A stretch of DNA of 64,000 bases from Roseateles_E sp005503085 (GCF_028462495.1 NZ_JAQOWX010000003.1:1-64000); one strand, 5' to 3'. Shown: positions 54,767 through 63,604, counted from the first letter of the stretch. Numbers and translations: made by a program. The notes: generated by a model not told the origin, from the letters alone.

Positions 54767-55396
54767 TCAGGGCAGAAACAGCTCGAACACCGCGCCGCCG
54801 TCCGCATGGTTGCGCAGCACGCTGCGGCCGCTGCGGCCCTTGTTGCGATGGGCCTTGGCGACCTCGTCGCAGACCAGGCGGCCCAGGCCCGTCGAGTTGT
54901 GGGCCGGCGTGGCCTGCAGGCCGGGGCCGTCATCGCGCACCGAAAAGCACAGCTGGCCGTCCTCGACCCGCAGGCCCAGCACGATGCGGCTGCGTGCGAA
55001 GCGCAGCGCGTTGTAGAGCGCCGAGTCGAGCGCCAGCCGCACCAGATGCTGATCGAAGAACCAGAAGGGCGGCACCGCAGCGGCGATCTCCAGCTGCAGT
55101 TGCAGCCCGCCGTGTATCAGCATCTGGGCCTCGGCATGCATGTCCTGCAGCATCGCCTCGGGAATCTCCTCGGCCGCGGCGGCGCGCAGGCCGCCGGCCT
55201 CGCTGGCCTGCTGGGCGGTCAGGAACTCGACCAGCTTGCGGGTCAGCACATGGGCCTGCTCATGGGCCTGGCGCGCATGCTGATGGGCCTGGGCCGGCAG
55301 GTCCAGCCGGCCGAGCTTGGTCAGCTCGTCGCTGAGGATGGCCAGGCGGTTCTTCAGGTCGTGCAGCACCGCGGCGTTGAGGTAGCGATCCAGCAT
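54767..55396 (-). CDS. Minimal histidine kinase-like protein
   Basis: About 209 residues with no sensor or membrane segment. HDLKNRLAIL (His12 as phospho-acceptor) is an H-box of the HDLKN kind. The ATPase half has an N-box near ALYNALRFAR and the G1 box RDDGPGL; the remaining G2 loop is short (NSTGLGRLV). It is probably cytosolic and partner of the response regulator three bases upstream. Loss of the sensor suggests it listens to another protein or acts as a phosphotransfer/anti-kinase module. Confidence 0.8.
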   Translation of the reverse strand: MLDRYLNAAVLHDLKNRLAILSDELTKLGRLDLPAQAHQHARQAHEQAHVLTRKLVEFLTAQQASEAGGLRAAAAEEIPEAMLQDMHAEAQMLIHGGLQLQLEIAAAVPPFWFFDQHLVRLALDSALYNALRFARSRIVLGLRVEDGQLCFSVRDDGPGLQATPAHNSTGLGRLVCDEVAKAHRNKGRSGRSVLRNHADGGAVFELFLP

Positions 55397-55399
55397 GGC

Positions 55400-57025
55400 T
55401 CAGGCGGCGCCGGCGCGCTCGCGATAGAACTTGCGGGCCGCCGCGACGCGGTCGTGATTGGGGTGGCTGTGCTCCAGCCGGGCCAGCAGCTCGGCGGCGC
55501 GCGCGCGATGCGGTTCGCGTGCATCCGCGCTCTCGCGCCCCATCGCGATCAGGTGCAGGCTGCACAGCTCGATCAGTACATTGAAGTTCTGCGGCGACAG
55601 CGTCAGCGCCTGCTCGCCGAGCTCCAGTGCCCGCGCCACATCGCCGCTGCGCTTGGCTTGCTGCAGCGCGTTCATCGCTTCTGTCATCTCGCGGCCGACC
55701 TGCTCGATCAGCGCCCGGCACTCGGCCTCGGCCGGCGTGCCCTCGGCAGCGCGCAGCGCACTGGCCAGCAGCAAGGGGCGGTCGCTGTGGTTGCGCGCCA
55801 GCTCGGTGATCAGCTGCTGGCCCAGCGCGGTCTGGCCGGTGGCCAGCGCGCTTTTTGCGATCAGCAGCTTGTGCTGCTCGTCCAGCGGCGTCTTGGCCAT
55901 GCGCTGCTCGACCTCTTGCATCAGCGCGGTAGCGGCAGCCGCATTGCCCAGGCGCTGCTGGGCCTGCGCGCTGAGCGCCTTGGCCAGCAGGCCCGCGTCC
56001 GGCGAGTCGGCAAACTTCTTGGCCAGCTCGACGGCCAGACCCAGCGCGCGCAGGGCGTCGCCCTTGTCCAGCAGGGCCTGGGTCAGCAGCAGCTGGGCCT
56101 GCGGCGTCGGTTGGACCGCGTGCTTGTTCTTTGCGGCGGCCTGCTCCAGCGCCTTCAACGCGGTCTCGGTCTCGCCGGCACCCAGGGCCAGGCTGCCCAG
56201 GCGCAGCTTGCGCTTGGCGTTCGGCACCAGATCGGCGACGGTCTGGGCGATGCCCATGGCCGCCTGTGCGTCGCCCTGGTCTTCGGCCATCTCCAGCAGC
56301 ACGTCATAGGCGCTGGCGTAGGAGGGTTGCTCGCGTGTCAGCTGCTCCAGCGCGGCGCGGGCCTGCTCAGTCTTGCCCAGCGCCCGCAAGGCCTGGGCCT
56401 GACCCAGCTGGGCCCAGGACAGTTCGGTATTGAGCTGCAGCGCCTGTGCGTAGCAGGCGCGGGCGTCCTCGAAGCGGGCCAGCCGCATCAGCGCCTGGGC
56501 CTTCTGCTTCAGGCCCTCGACGCTGAGCGCGTCGCCGCGCCGGATGAAGCCCTCGGCCGTCTCCAGCACCCTGTCCCACTGCTGGGCCTCGACCGCCAGC
56601 AGCAAGGGCGCCAGCGTCTGCTTGCGGGTCGACAGCGCCTCGATATAGCGCGACAGCAGCTGGTCGGTGAAGGGCTTGACGATATAGCCGTCGGGCATGA
56701 AGTCGCCGGCCGCCAGGATGTCGGTGCGCAAGGCATTGGCGGTGATGTAGATCCACGGCGCGACCGGGCTCAGCAGCTTGGCGCCGCGCGCGGCCTCCAG
56801 CAACTGCTGCCCGTCCGGGCCTTCGCCGAGGTTGTAGTCGCTGAGCACCAGATCGATACCCTCGCCACGCATGGCCTTCAGCGCCTCGGCCGCATTGCCG
56901 GCCATCAGCACCGTGCGTATGCCCAGTCGGTACAGCGACTCGCGGATGATCTGGCGCATCTGCTGCTGGTCGTCGACCACCAGCACCTTGTAGGCCGAGG
57001 TCGGTTTGGGCTGAGCTGCACTCAT
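55400..57025 (-). CDS. Response regulator with TPR output (CheY-TPR)
   Basis: About 541 residues. The receiver domain is complete: acidic pair VVDD (17-19), phosphorylated Asp63 in LSDYNLGEGPDG, Thr/Ala switch in YITANALRT and Lys117 in YIVKPF. From about 130 on come TPR helices (ARFEDARACYAQALQLNTE and similar) and no DNA-binding domain, so the output is protein-protein interaction. First gene of a three-gene unit with the kinase and CpdB-like enzyme. Confidence 0.9.
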   Translation of the reverse strand: MSAAQPKPTSAYKVLVVDDQQQMRQIIRESLYRLGIRTVLMAGNAAEALKAMRGEGIDLVLSDYNLGEGPDGQQLLEAARGAKLLSPVAPWIYITANALRTDILAAGDFMPDGYIVKPFTDQLLSRYIEALSTRKQTLAPLLLAVEAQQWDRVLETAEGFIRRGDALSVEGLKQKAQALMRLARFEDARACYAQALQLNTELSWAQLGQAQALRALGKTEQARAALEQLTREQPSYASAYDVLLEMAEDQGDAQAAMGIAQTVADLVPNAKRKLRLGSLALGAGETETALKALEQAAAKNKHAVQPTPQAQLLLTQALLDKGDALRALGLAVELAKKFADSPDAGLLAKALSAQAQQRLGNAAAATALMQEVEQRMAKTPLDEQHKLLIAKSALATGQTALGQQLITELARNHSDRPLLLASALRAAEGTPAEAECRALIEQVGREMTEAMNALQQAKRSGDVARALELGEQALTLSPQNFNVLIELCSLHLIAMGRESADAREPHRARAAELLARLEHSHPNHDRVAAARKFYRERAGAA

Positions 57026-57118
57026 GGCATCACTCCGGCGCGGTGGGCGTCATCGGATCGACTGTAAGTGAAAGCGCGGGCGCTTCATGCGACTTTGTAC
57101 CGCGCGGGCCACAAAGAC

Positions 57119-57151
57119 AGCGGCCCGCCGACTTCGCGTCGGCGGGCCGCT
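57119..57151 (-). terminator. Terminator of acnB
   Basis: A perfect 14-bp stem, AGCGGCCCGCCGAC / GTCGGCGGGCCGCT, with loop TTCGC. It lies just after the acnB stop in the direction of acnB. The following bases on the minus strand are GTCTTTG, a modest T tract. Confidence 0.75.
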
Positions 57152-57173
57152 GATGGTCAAGCCTGATTCAGAC

Positions 57174-59765
57174 TCAGGCCGTCACGCCCTTGGCAGTTTC
57201 AGCGTACTCCTCGATCTGGTCGAAGTTCATGTACTTGTAGATCTTGCTGCCGTCGGCATTGATCACGCCCATGTCCGCGTGGTACTCGGCCACCGTCGGG
57301 ATGCGGCCCAGCTTGGAGGCGATCGCGGCCAACTCGGCCGAGGCCAGGTAGACGTTGCTGTTCTTGCCCAGGCGGTTGGGGAAGTTGCGTGTGGAGGTGG
57401 ACACCACGGTGGCGCCTTCCTTGACCTGGGCCTGATTGCCCATGCACAGCGAGCAACCAGGCATTTCCATGCGCGCACCGGCCGTGCCGAAAGTGCCATA
57501 GTGGCCTTCCTTGGTCAGCTCCTGTGCGTCCATCTTGGTCGGCGGGGCGACCCACAGCTTGACCGGGATGTCGCGCTTGCCTTCCAGCAGCTTGGAGGCG
57601 GCACGGAAGTGGCCGATATTGGTCATGCAGGAGCCAATGAAGACCTCATCGATCTTGGTGCCGGCCACATCGCTGAGGAACTTGGCATCGTCCGGATCAT
57701 TCGGGCAGCACAGGATCGGTTCCTTGATGTCGGCCAGATCGATCTCGATGACGTGGGCGTACTCGGCGTCGGCATCGGCCTTCATCAGCTTCGGGTCGGC
57801 CAGCCAGGCTTCGACGGCCTGGATGCGGCGCTGCAGGGTGCGGGCGTCAGCGTAACCGTCGGCGATCATGTTCTTCATCAGCACGATATTGCTGGTCAGG
57901 TACTCCTTGATCGGCTCGGGGTTCAGGTGCACGGTGCAGCCGGCGGCGCTGCGCTCGGCCGAGGCGTCGCTCAGCTCGAACGCTTGCTCCACCTTCAGAT
58001 CCGGCAGGCCTTCGATCTCCAGGATGCGGCCCGAGAAGGCATTGATCTTGCCGGCCTTGGCGACGGTCAGCAGGCCTTGCTTGATGGCATACAGCGGGAT
58101 CGCATGGACCAGGTCGCGCAGCGTGATGCCGGGCTGCATCTGGCCCTTGAAGCGCACCAGCACCGACTCGGGCATGTCCAGCGGCATCACGCCGGTGGCG
58201 GCGCCGAAGGCCACCAGGCCGGAGCCGGCCGGGAAGGAGATGCCGATCGGGAAGCGGGTGTGCGAGTCGCCGCCGGTACCGACCGTGTCGGGCAGCAGCA
58301 GGCGGTTCAACCAGCTGTGGATCACGCCGTCGCCGGGGCGCAGCGAGACGCCGCCGCGGTTGCTGATGAAGGCGGGCAGTTCGCGGTGGGTCTTGACGTC
58401 GACCGGCTTCGGATAGGCGGCGGTGTGGCAGAAGCTCTGCATCACCAGGTCGGCCGAGAAGCCCAGGCAGGCCAGGTCCTTCAGCTCGTCGCGGGTCATC
58501 GGGCCGGTCGTGTCCTGCGAGCCGACCGTGGTCATCTTGGGCTCGCAATAGGTGCCGGGGCGCACACCCTGGCCTTCCGGCAGGCCGACGGCACGGCCGA
58601 CCATCTTCTGAGCCAGCGTGAAGCCGGCCTCGGTGGCGGCCGGGGGCTGGGGCAGGCGGAAGGTGGTGGAGGCGGGCAGGCCCAGGAACTCACGGGCCTT
58701 GGCGGTCAGCGAACGGCCGATGATCAGGTTGATGCGGCCGCCGGCGCGCACCTCGTCGAACAGCACATCGCTCTTGAGCTGGAACTCGACCGCAACCTTG
58801 CCGTCCTTCTCGATCTTGCCCTCGTAGGGGTAGATGTCGATCACATCGCCCATTTCGAAGGCCGAGACATCGACCTCGATCGGCAGCGCGCCGGAGTCTT
58901 CCTGCGTATTGAAGAAGATCGGCGCGATCTTGCCGCCCAACGTGACGCCGCCGAAGCGCTTGTTCGGCACAAAGGGGATGTCCTGACCGGTGGCCCAGAT
59001 CACGCTGTTGGTGGCGCTCTTGCGCGAGGAGCCGGTGCCGACCACATCGCCGACATAGGCCACCAGATGGCCCTTGCTCTTCAGGTCCTCGATGAACTTC
59101 ATCGGGCCGCGCTTGCCGTCTTCCTCGGGCACGAAGGCCGCGCCGGGACGGGTGTTTTTCAGCATTGCCAGATAGTGCAGCGGGATGTCCGGGCGGCTCC
59201 AGGCGTCGGGGGCCGGCGACAGATCGTCGGTATTGGTCTCGCCGGGCACCTTGAACACGGTCACGGTGATCTTCTTGGCGACTTCGGGACGCGAGGTGAA
59301 CCACTCGGCCTCAGCCCAGCTCTGCATCACGGCCTTGGCCTGCGCATTGCCGGCCTTGGCCTTCTCGGCGACGTCGTTGAAGAAGTCGAACATCAGCAGG
59401 GTCTTTTTCAGACCGGCGGCGGCGACCTCGGCCACGGCCGCATCGTCCAGCAACTCGATCAGCGGATGAACGTTGTAGCCGCCCACCATGGTGCCCAGCA
59501 GTTCGGTGGCCTTGGCCTTGGAGATCAGGGCCACGGTCAGGTCGCCATGGGCCACGGCGGCCAGGAAGCTGGCCTTGACCTTGGCGGCGTCATCGACGCC
59601 CGGCGGCACGCGGTGCGTCAGCAGGTCCAGCAGGAACTCGCCTTCCCCGCTCGGGGGCGTCTTGATCAGCTCGATCAGCTCGGCCACCTGCTTGGCGTCC
59701 AAAGGCAGGGGCGGGATGCCCAGCGCGGCGCGCTCGGCGGTGTGTTGGCGATAGGCTTGCAACAT
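57174..59765 (-). CDS. acnB: Aconitate hydratase B
   Basis: About 863 residues, full length for AcnB, which isomerises citrate to isocitrate. The AcnB order is seen: N-terminal HEAT-like domain (about 1-160), swivel domain, then the catalytic domains. Iron-sulfur ligands are Cys713 (FIGSCMTNIGH) and Cys771/Cys774 (PGCSLCMGNQ). GGDSHTRFPIG carries substrate contacts. AGGAG lies just before the ATG at 59765. Only 40 bases separate it from the vapC-like gene upstream, so read-through from that unit is possible. Confidence 0.97.
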   Translation of the reverse strand: MLQAYRQHTAERAALGIPPLPLDAKQVAELIELIKTPPSGEGEFLLDLLTHRVPPGVDDAAKVKASFLAAVAHGDLTVALISKAKATELLGTMVGGYNVHPLIELLDDAAVAEVAAAGLKKTLLMFDFFNDVAEKAKAGNAQAKAVMQSWAEAEWFTSRPEVAKKITVTVFKVPGETNTDDLSPAPDAWSRPDIPLHYLAMLKNTRPGAAFVPEEDGKRGPMKFIEDLKSKGHLVAYVGDVVGTGSSRKSATNSVIWATGQDIPFVPNKRFGGVTLGGKIAPIFFNTQEDSGALPIEVDVSAFEMGDVIDIYPYEGKIEKDGKVAVEFQLKSDVLFDEVRAGGRINLIIGRSLTAKAREFLGLPASTTFRLPQPPAATEAGFTLAQKMVGRAVGLPEGQGVRPGTYCEPKMTTVGSQDTTGPMTRDELKDLACLGFSADLVMQSFCHTAAYPKPVDVKTHRELPAFISNRGGVSLRPGDGVIHSWLNRLLLPDTVGTGGDSHTRFPIGISFPAGSGLVAFGAATGVMPLDMPESVLVRFKGQMQPGITLRDLVHAIPLYAIKQGLLTVAKAGKINAFSGRILEIEGLPDLKVEQAFELSDASAERSAAGCTVHLNPEPIKEYLTSNIVLMKNMIADGYADARTLQRRIQAVEAWLADPKLMKADADAEYAHVIEIDLADIKEPILCCPNDPDDAKFLSDVAGTKIDEVFIGSCMTNIGHFRAASKLLEGKRDIPVKLWVAPPTKMDAQELTKEGHYGTFGTAGARMEMPGCSLCMGNQAQVKEGATVVSTSTRNFPNRLGKNSNVYLASAELAAIASKLGRIPTVAEYHADMGVINADGSKIYKYMNFDQIEEYAETAKGVTA

Positions 59766-59805
59766 GGCTACTCCTGGGGGGGGCTAGGTGGGGTCAGCGG
59801 GCGGG

Positions 59806-60210
59806 TCAACGTTGAGGGACGATGAGCCTCAGGCCCTTGTAGTAATCGCGGAAGAATCCTTCGTCGCGGGTGATCAGGGCTTGGCACTGCAGCAGGGCAT
59901 GGGCGCCGATCAGGAAATCGGCCACCACGCGCTCGCGCTTGCCGCCACGGTCGCGGTAGCGGCGCTGCATATGACCGGCGCGCACGGCGGCGGCCTGCTG
60001 GATGGGTTCGAAGCGGATGCCGAACTCATTGAGCGCGTCCATCACGGTCTCGCGCGTGTCGAGCAGGGTCTGGACCTCGGCCACGACCGCTTCGCTGATG
60101 ACGACCTCGCCCTCGCTCAAGGCCTTGGCCAGCACCAGCGAGGAGGCCTCGCCGTACTCGGCATCGCCGGTCAGCACGTCGACCAGCACGGAGGAGTCGA
60201 CGGCGATCAT
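59806..60210 (-). CDS. PIN-domain toxin (VapC-like)
   Basis: About 134 residues. The PIN fold shows Asp5 in IAVDSSVLVD, Glu near 40 (SEAVVAEVQ), Asp near 98 (RVVADFLIGAHA) and Asp near 115 (LITRDEGFF), the acidic cluster that binds magnesium in RNA cleavage. ATG overlaps the antitoxin stop by four bases. Probably a type II toxin ribonuclease held in check by the AbrB-type partner. Confidence 0.9.
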   Translation of the reverse strand: MIAVDSSVLVDVLTGDAEYGEASSLVLAKALSEGEVVISEAVVAEVQTLLDTRETVMDALNEFGIRFEPIQQAAAVRAGHMQRRYRDRGGKRERVVADFLIGAHALLQCQALITRDEGFFRDYYKGLRLIVPQR

Positions 60211-60473
60211 GTCTCGTCCTCGCTGGGCGCGGGATAGGGGTCGCCCGGGGCGCGGCCACGCAGCGCGCGCATCGCGTCATTGGTGCTGGTGAAGCCTTCG
60301 GCCAGTTTGAAACGCCCGCGCAGCTTGGCCAGCGCGTCGTCGACGTTCTTGCTCAGGATGATGCGGCCGCCGTCAAGTTCGACCTTGAGCGTGGTGCCCT
60401 TGCTCAGGCCCAGCGCATCACGCACCGCCTTGGGCAGGGTGATCTGGCCGCGTTCGGCAACAGTGGCTTCCAT
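60207..60473 (-). CDS. AbrB/SpoVT-type antitoxin (VapB-like)
   Basis: About 88 residues. The swapped-hairpin DNA-binding domain is ATVAERGQITLPKAVRDALG, followed by TTLKVELDGGRIIL. The acidic/Pro-rich C-terminus (PAPSEDET) is the likely toxin-binding tail. It lies ahead of the toxin gene, the usual order, and an inverted repeat stands upstream, suggesting self-repression. Confidence 0.9.
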   Translation of the reverse strand: MEATVAERGQITLPKAVRDALGLSKGTTLKVELDGGRIILSKNVDDALAKLRGRFKLAEGFTSTNDAMRALRGRAPGDPYPAPSEDET

Positions 60474-60520
60474 GGCAGGGCTCCGGAAATGGCGCGGGTA
60501 TGGGTGTCGGTATGGCGAGG

Positions 60521-60547
60521 AAAGTATGCATTGATTCTACATACTTT
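60521..60547. promoter_or_regulatory. Inverted repeat, likely operator of the VapBC-like pair
   Basis: AAAGTATG (60521-60528) and CATACTTT (60540-60547) are perfect inverted copies with an 11-base spacer. On the minus strand the spacer includes TAGAAT, a possible -10 box. It lies 48 bases upstream of the antitoxin start, as expected for AbrB-type autorepression. Confidence 0.65.
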
Positions 60548-60597
60548 GGCCTCGCCCGGGAATACCCGCGCGCCGATCGGAGTCTGCCGGGCCGGCT

Positions 60598-61203
60598 TCA
60601 GCTGCCGCGCTTGGCGGGGCTGGGCGCGATGCCCAGGCTGCTGGCGTCGGCTTCGACCTCCAGGCCGGAGGCGGCGGCCGATGCGGCAGCGGCGGCGCGG
60701 GCGATCTTGGCGGCCTCGATCGCGGCGCGGTGCTCGGGATGCAGGCACTCATCGACCAGGCGGCGGCCCACATGGGTGTCCATCAACATGGACTTGTTGG
60801 CGATCTGGATCATCAGGGTACGGCCGGTGACGTCTTCCAGGCGCAGCGCGCCGGTCGAGGACAGCACCGGCTTCATCGTGAAGGTGTCCTTCTGCCACAT
60901 CACGTCCAGATAACCCGGCTTGATATTTCGGGTGATGCTGACCGATTGCTTGAACTCGCAGTCATAAGTACCGAGATAGGCACGCTCGGTGGCGGCCAGC
61001 TGCTCTTCGGTGGCATCGGCCAGCGGCGGCGGGGGCGGCGGCACCGGCGCCGGCTTGGCGCGCGGCTTGACCGGGGCTTTCTTGACGGCTTGTTTGTTGG
61101 CCGGTTTGGCGGCGGCAGGGGCGGCAGGGCTCGCGGATTGGGCCATCACGGCGCCAGCGCTCGCGAGGCTGATCAGCAGGGTCAGGGTGGGAATGATTTT
61201 CAT
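60598..61203 (-). CDS. Secreted hypothetical protein with Pro/Ala/Lys linker
   Basis: About 201 residues. Signal peptide MKIIPTLTLLISLASAGAVM ends near AQSASP. Then a Lys/Pro/Ala-rich linker with seven consecutive Pro (near 55-61), and a compact domain YLGTYDCEFKQSVSITRN with KPVLSSTGALRLEDV and two Cys. The domain loosely recalls the YxCe...SxSGAR pattern of lysozyme-inhibitor (MliC-like) folds, but this is a weak resemblance and I do not assign it. An Ala-rich helix closes the protein. Frame extends upstream but the ATG at 61203 fits the signal. Confidence 0.72.
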   Translation of the reverse strand: MKIIPTLTLLISLASAGAVMAQSASPAAPAAAKPANKQAVKKAPVKPRAKPAPVPPPPPPLADATEEQLAATERAYLGTYDCEFKQSVSITRNIKPGYLDVMWQKDTFTMKPVLSSTGALRLEDVTGRTLMIQIANKSMLMDTHVGRRLVDECLHPEHRAAIEAAKIARAAAAASAAASGLEVEADASSLGIAPSPAKRGS

Positions 61204-61311
61204 GGGTATCTCTGGGTACGGCAGGGAAGGCTCGCGCTGCAATGTAGCCGCATCGGCGGCCGGCGCGGGTGAGCGATTGTCACCGCCGCCGCAGCGCCGC
61301 CACCCCCTGCT

Positions 61312-62322
61312 TTACCCCAAATGGGCGGCGTCGCCGAAGTAGGCCTGCTCGACTTCGATCGGCAGGGTCTGGCCGGTGCGGTGGGCGCGCTCGAGCAACT
61401 GCCAGAAATAGCGGTAGCTGGCGCGGTCGTGCAGATGGTCGCGGTACTGGATCGGCGCCCAGTGGGCCGCCTGGGCGGCGTGGATGATGTCGATGGCCTC
61501 GTCGATCTCGGCCACGCTGGGGGCAAAGGCGTCGATGATGGGCTGGATCTGGCTGGGGTGGATGCTCCACATCCGCGTGTAGCCGAACTCGCGGGCAGCG
61601 CGCCGCGCGGCTTCCTCGATGGCTGAGACCTTCTTGAACTCGGTGACGACGCAGTGCGACGGTGTCTTGCCGAAGCCATGGGCGGCGGCGGCGATCTCGA
61701 GCTTGGCGCGCAGCACCAGCGGATGGCTGAACTGGCCCTGCAGGCTCATGCCCTGGCGCGGGATCGCGCCGCGATGGGCCGAGACGAAGTCCATCAGACC
61801 GAAGGACAGCGACTCGATGCGCGGGTGGGCGGCGATCTGCTGCACCTCGCGCAGCGCGCCATGGGTCTCGATCAACACATGGACGGGCAGCGGGCGGCTG
61901 ATGCCGTGGCGAGCCAGGCTGGCGTCGATGAAGGCGCAGGCCTTCTCGACATCGGCAATGCCGCGCGGCTTGGGCACCATCAGATAGGCCAGCTTCGCAC
62001 CGGCGCCGGCGATCAGGCCGTCGACATCGGCCTCGAAGGCGGGGTGATCCAGCGGATGGACGCGGGCGCCGACGCGGCCGAACCGGTTGTTCGCACTGTG
62101 GAGCATCGCGAGCACCAGTTGCACATGCTCGGCCTCGCCGCCTATCGGTGCGCCGTCCTCGCAGTCCAACGTGATGTCGAACACCGGGCCCATCTCGGCC
62201 TGCAGCTCCAGGCTCTTGCCCATGCGGGCTTCGACGCCGCAGTAGTGGTCGACCACGGGCAGGGTGGCGGCGGCGTCGCCTTCCTCGAACAGGGCCAGGC
62301 GGGGGTGGGGAGCGGTGGTCAC
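61312..62322 (-). CDS. HpcH/HpaI/CitE-type CoA ester lyase
   Basis: About 336 residues. FDITLDCEDGAPIGGE carries the metal-binding Glu/Asp of the CitE/malyl-CoA lyase family, followed by VRVHPLDHPAFEADV-like RVHPLDHP, VLIETHGALREVQ and SFGLMDFVSAHRG. The protein ends LPIEVEQAYFGDAAHLG. It probably cleaves or forms a 3-hydroxyacyl-CoA such as malyl- or citramalyl-CoA. GTG at 62322 is the likely start, just downstream of the mdh terminator; no ATG fits. It needs its own promoter or read-through. Confidence 0.88.
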   Translation of the reverse strand: MTTAPHPRLALFEEGDAAATLPVVDHYCGVEARMGKSLELQAEMGPVFDITLDCEDGAPIGGEAEHVQLVLAMLHSANNRFGRVGARVHPLDHPAFEADVDGLIAGAGAKLAYLMVPKPRGIADVEKACAFIDASLARHGISRPLPVHVLIETHGALREVQQIAAHPRIESLSFGLMDFVSAHRGAIPRQGMSLQGQFSHPLVLRAKLEIAAAAHGFGKTPSHCVVTEFKKVSAIEEAARRAAREFGYTRMWSIHPSQIQPIIDAFAPSVAEIDEAIDIIHAAQAAHWAPIQYRDHLHDRASYRYFWQLLERAHRTGQTLPIEVEQAYFGDAAHLG

Positions 62323-62336
62323 GATGGCGGTCTCAA

Positions 62337-62366
62337 TGAAAAAAGGGCCGGCAAAAGCCGGCCCTT
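62337..62366 (-). terminator. Rho-independent terminator of mdh
   Basis: Stem AAGGGCCGGC / GCCGGCCCTT with loop AAAA (62343-62366), followed on the minus strand by a run of T (62339-62344). It lies 37 bases after the mdh stop and directly ahead of the lyase start. Confidence 0.9.
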
Positions 62367-62402
62367 GGTTTTGCTCAAGCGAGTGTCGCTCAAGCCTGAG
62401 GC

Positions 62403-63392
62403 TCAGAGCAGGTGCTTGACGCCCGCCTGCTCTTCCAGCAGTTCGTTGAGCGTCTTGTTGATGCACTCTTGCGAGAAGGCATCGATCTCCAGGCCTTCGA
62501 TGATCTTGTACTCGCCGTTCTCGCAGGTGACCGGGTAGCCGAACATCACATCCTTGGGGATGCCGTACTCGCCGCCCGAGGGGATGCCCATCGTGACCCA
62601 TTTGCCGTTGGTGCCCAGGGCCCAGTCGCGCATATGGTCGATGGCTGCGTTGGCGGCCGAGGCGGCCGAGGACAGGCCGCGGGCCGCGATGATGGCGGCG
62701 CCGCGCTTGCCCACGGTGGGCAGGAAGGTTTCGCGGTTCCAGGTCTCGTCATTGATCATGGCCTTGACCGAGGCGCCGCCGATGGTGGCGAAGCGGTAGT
62801 CGGCATACATGGTCGGAGAGTGGTTGCCCCAGACGGCCAGCTTCTCGATCTCGGCGACCGGCTTGCCGGTCTTGGCGGCGAGCTGCGAGGCGGCGCGGTT
62901 GTGGTCCAGGCGCAGCATTGCGGTGAAGTTTTTGGCCGGCAGGTCCGGGGCCGACTTCATCGCGATATAGGCATTGGTATTGGCCGGATTGCCGACCACC
63001 AGCACCTTGACATTGCGCGACGCGACGGCGTTCAGCGCCTTGCCCTGGGCGGTGAAGATGGCGCCGTTGATCGACAGCAGCTCCGAGCGCTCCATGCCCG
63101 GGCCGCGCGGACGCGAGCCGACCAGCAGCGCGTAGTCGGTGTCCTTGAAGGCGGTCATCGGGTCGCTGTGGGCCTCGATGCCCACCAGCAGCGGGAAGGC
63201 GCAGTCCTGCAGCTCCATGATCACGCCCTTCAGTGCGTTCTGGGCCTTCTCGTCAGGGATCTCCAGCAGCTGCAGGATCACCGGCTGGTCCTTGCCCAGC
63301 ATTTCGCCGGAGGCGATGCGGAACAGCAGGGCGTAGCCGATCTGGCCGGCGGCACCGGTGACGGCGACGCGAACGGGTTTCTTTGTGCTCAT
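62403..63392 (-). CDS. mdh: Malate dehydrogenase
   Basis: About 329 residues, the normal length for the betaproteobacterial enzyme. RVAVTGAAGQIGYALLFRIA is the NAD-binding loop. Active-site residues lie in LLVGSRPRGPGMERSEL (two substrate Arg), VGNPANTNAYIAM, LRLDHNRA and VWGNHSPTMYADY (catalytic His). It oxidises malate to oxaloacetate in the cytosol. ATG at 63392 has GGAG nine bases upstream. The divergent gntR suggests common control with the TCA genes that probably follow outside the window. Confidence 0.97.
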   Translation of the reverse strand: MSTKKPVRVAVTGAAGQIGYALLFRIASGEMLGKDQPVILQLLEIPDEKAQNALKGVIMELQDCAFPLLVGIEAHSDPMTAFKDTDYALLVGSRPRGPGMERSELLSINGAIFTAQGKALNAVASRNVKVLVVGNPANTNAYIAMKSAPDLPAKNFTAMLRLDHNRAASQLAAKTGKPVAEIEKLAVWGNHSPTMYADYRFATIGGASVKAMINDETWNRETFLPTVGKRGAAIIAARGLSSAASAANAAIDHMRDWALGTNGKWVTMGIPSGGEYGIPKDVMFGYPVTCENGEYKIIEGLEIDAFSQECINKTLNELLEEQAGVKHLL

Positions 63393-63581
63393 GTGAAAGC
63401 TCCGGAGTAATGACGAAATGTGGGGGGTGTTCCATGCCCGCAGGGGTGCCGGAAGACAAGCTCCAGCGTTCCGGCGAGTGCCGCGCAAGTGTAGGACAGT
63501 CCAAGGGCTTACCCGGCTGGACTGGCGGCCTGCGATGCCATAGCGCGCGATTATGCGATGTTTTCCGGATTTCTTGCTCGC

Positions 63582-63604
63582 GTCTTATGTCTTATAGAAG
63601 ATAT
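63582..63604. promoter_or_regulatory. GTCTTAT direct repeat with imperfect palindrome, likely GntR operator
   Basis: GTCTTAT occurs twice in tandem (63582-63588, 63589-63595). The stretch ATGTCTTATAGAAGATAT (63587-63604) is an imperfect palindrome, 14 of 18 positions symmetrical, of the size bound by GntR dimers. It lies between mdh and gntR and overlaps TATAGA, a possible -10 box. Confidence 0.6.

Noticed and set aside
54806..57067. 753-codon plus-strand frame opposite the response regulator and kinase
   Set aside because: Runs antisense across two well-supported genes; low-complexity Gln/Leu/Gly composition typical of GC-rich antisense frames.
57087..59825. 912-codon plus-strand frame opposite acnB
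   Set aside because: A high-GC shadow of acnB, rich in Gly, His, Leu and Arg with no motif; acnB itself is certain.
60598..61203. Assignment of the secreted hypothetical protein as a lysozyme inhibitor
   Set aside because: Only a loose resemblance to the YxC...SSTGA pattern; the key C-terminal residues of the family are not clear.
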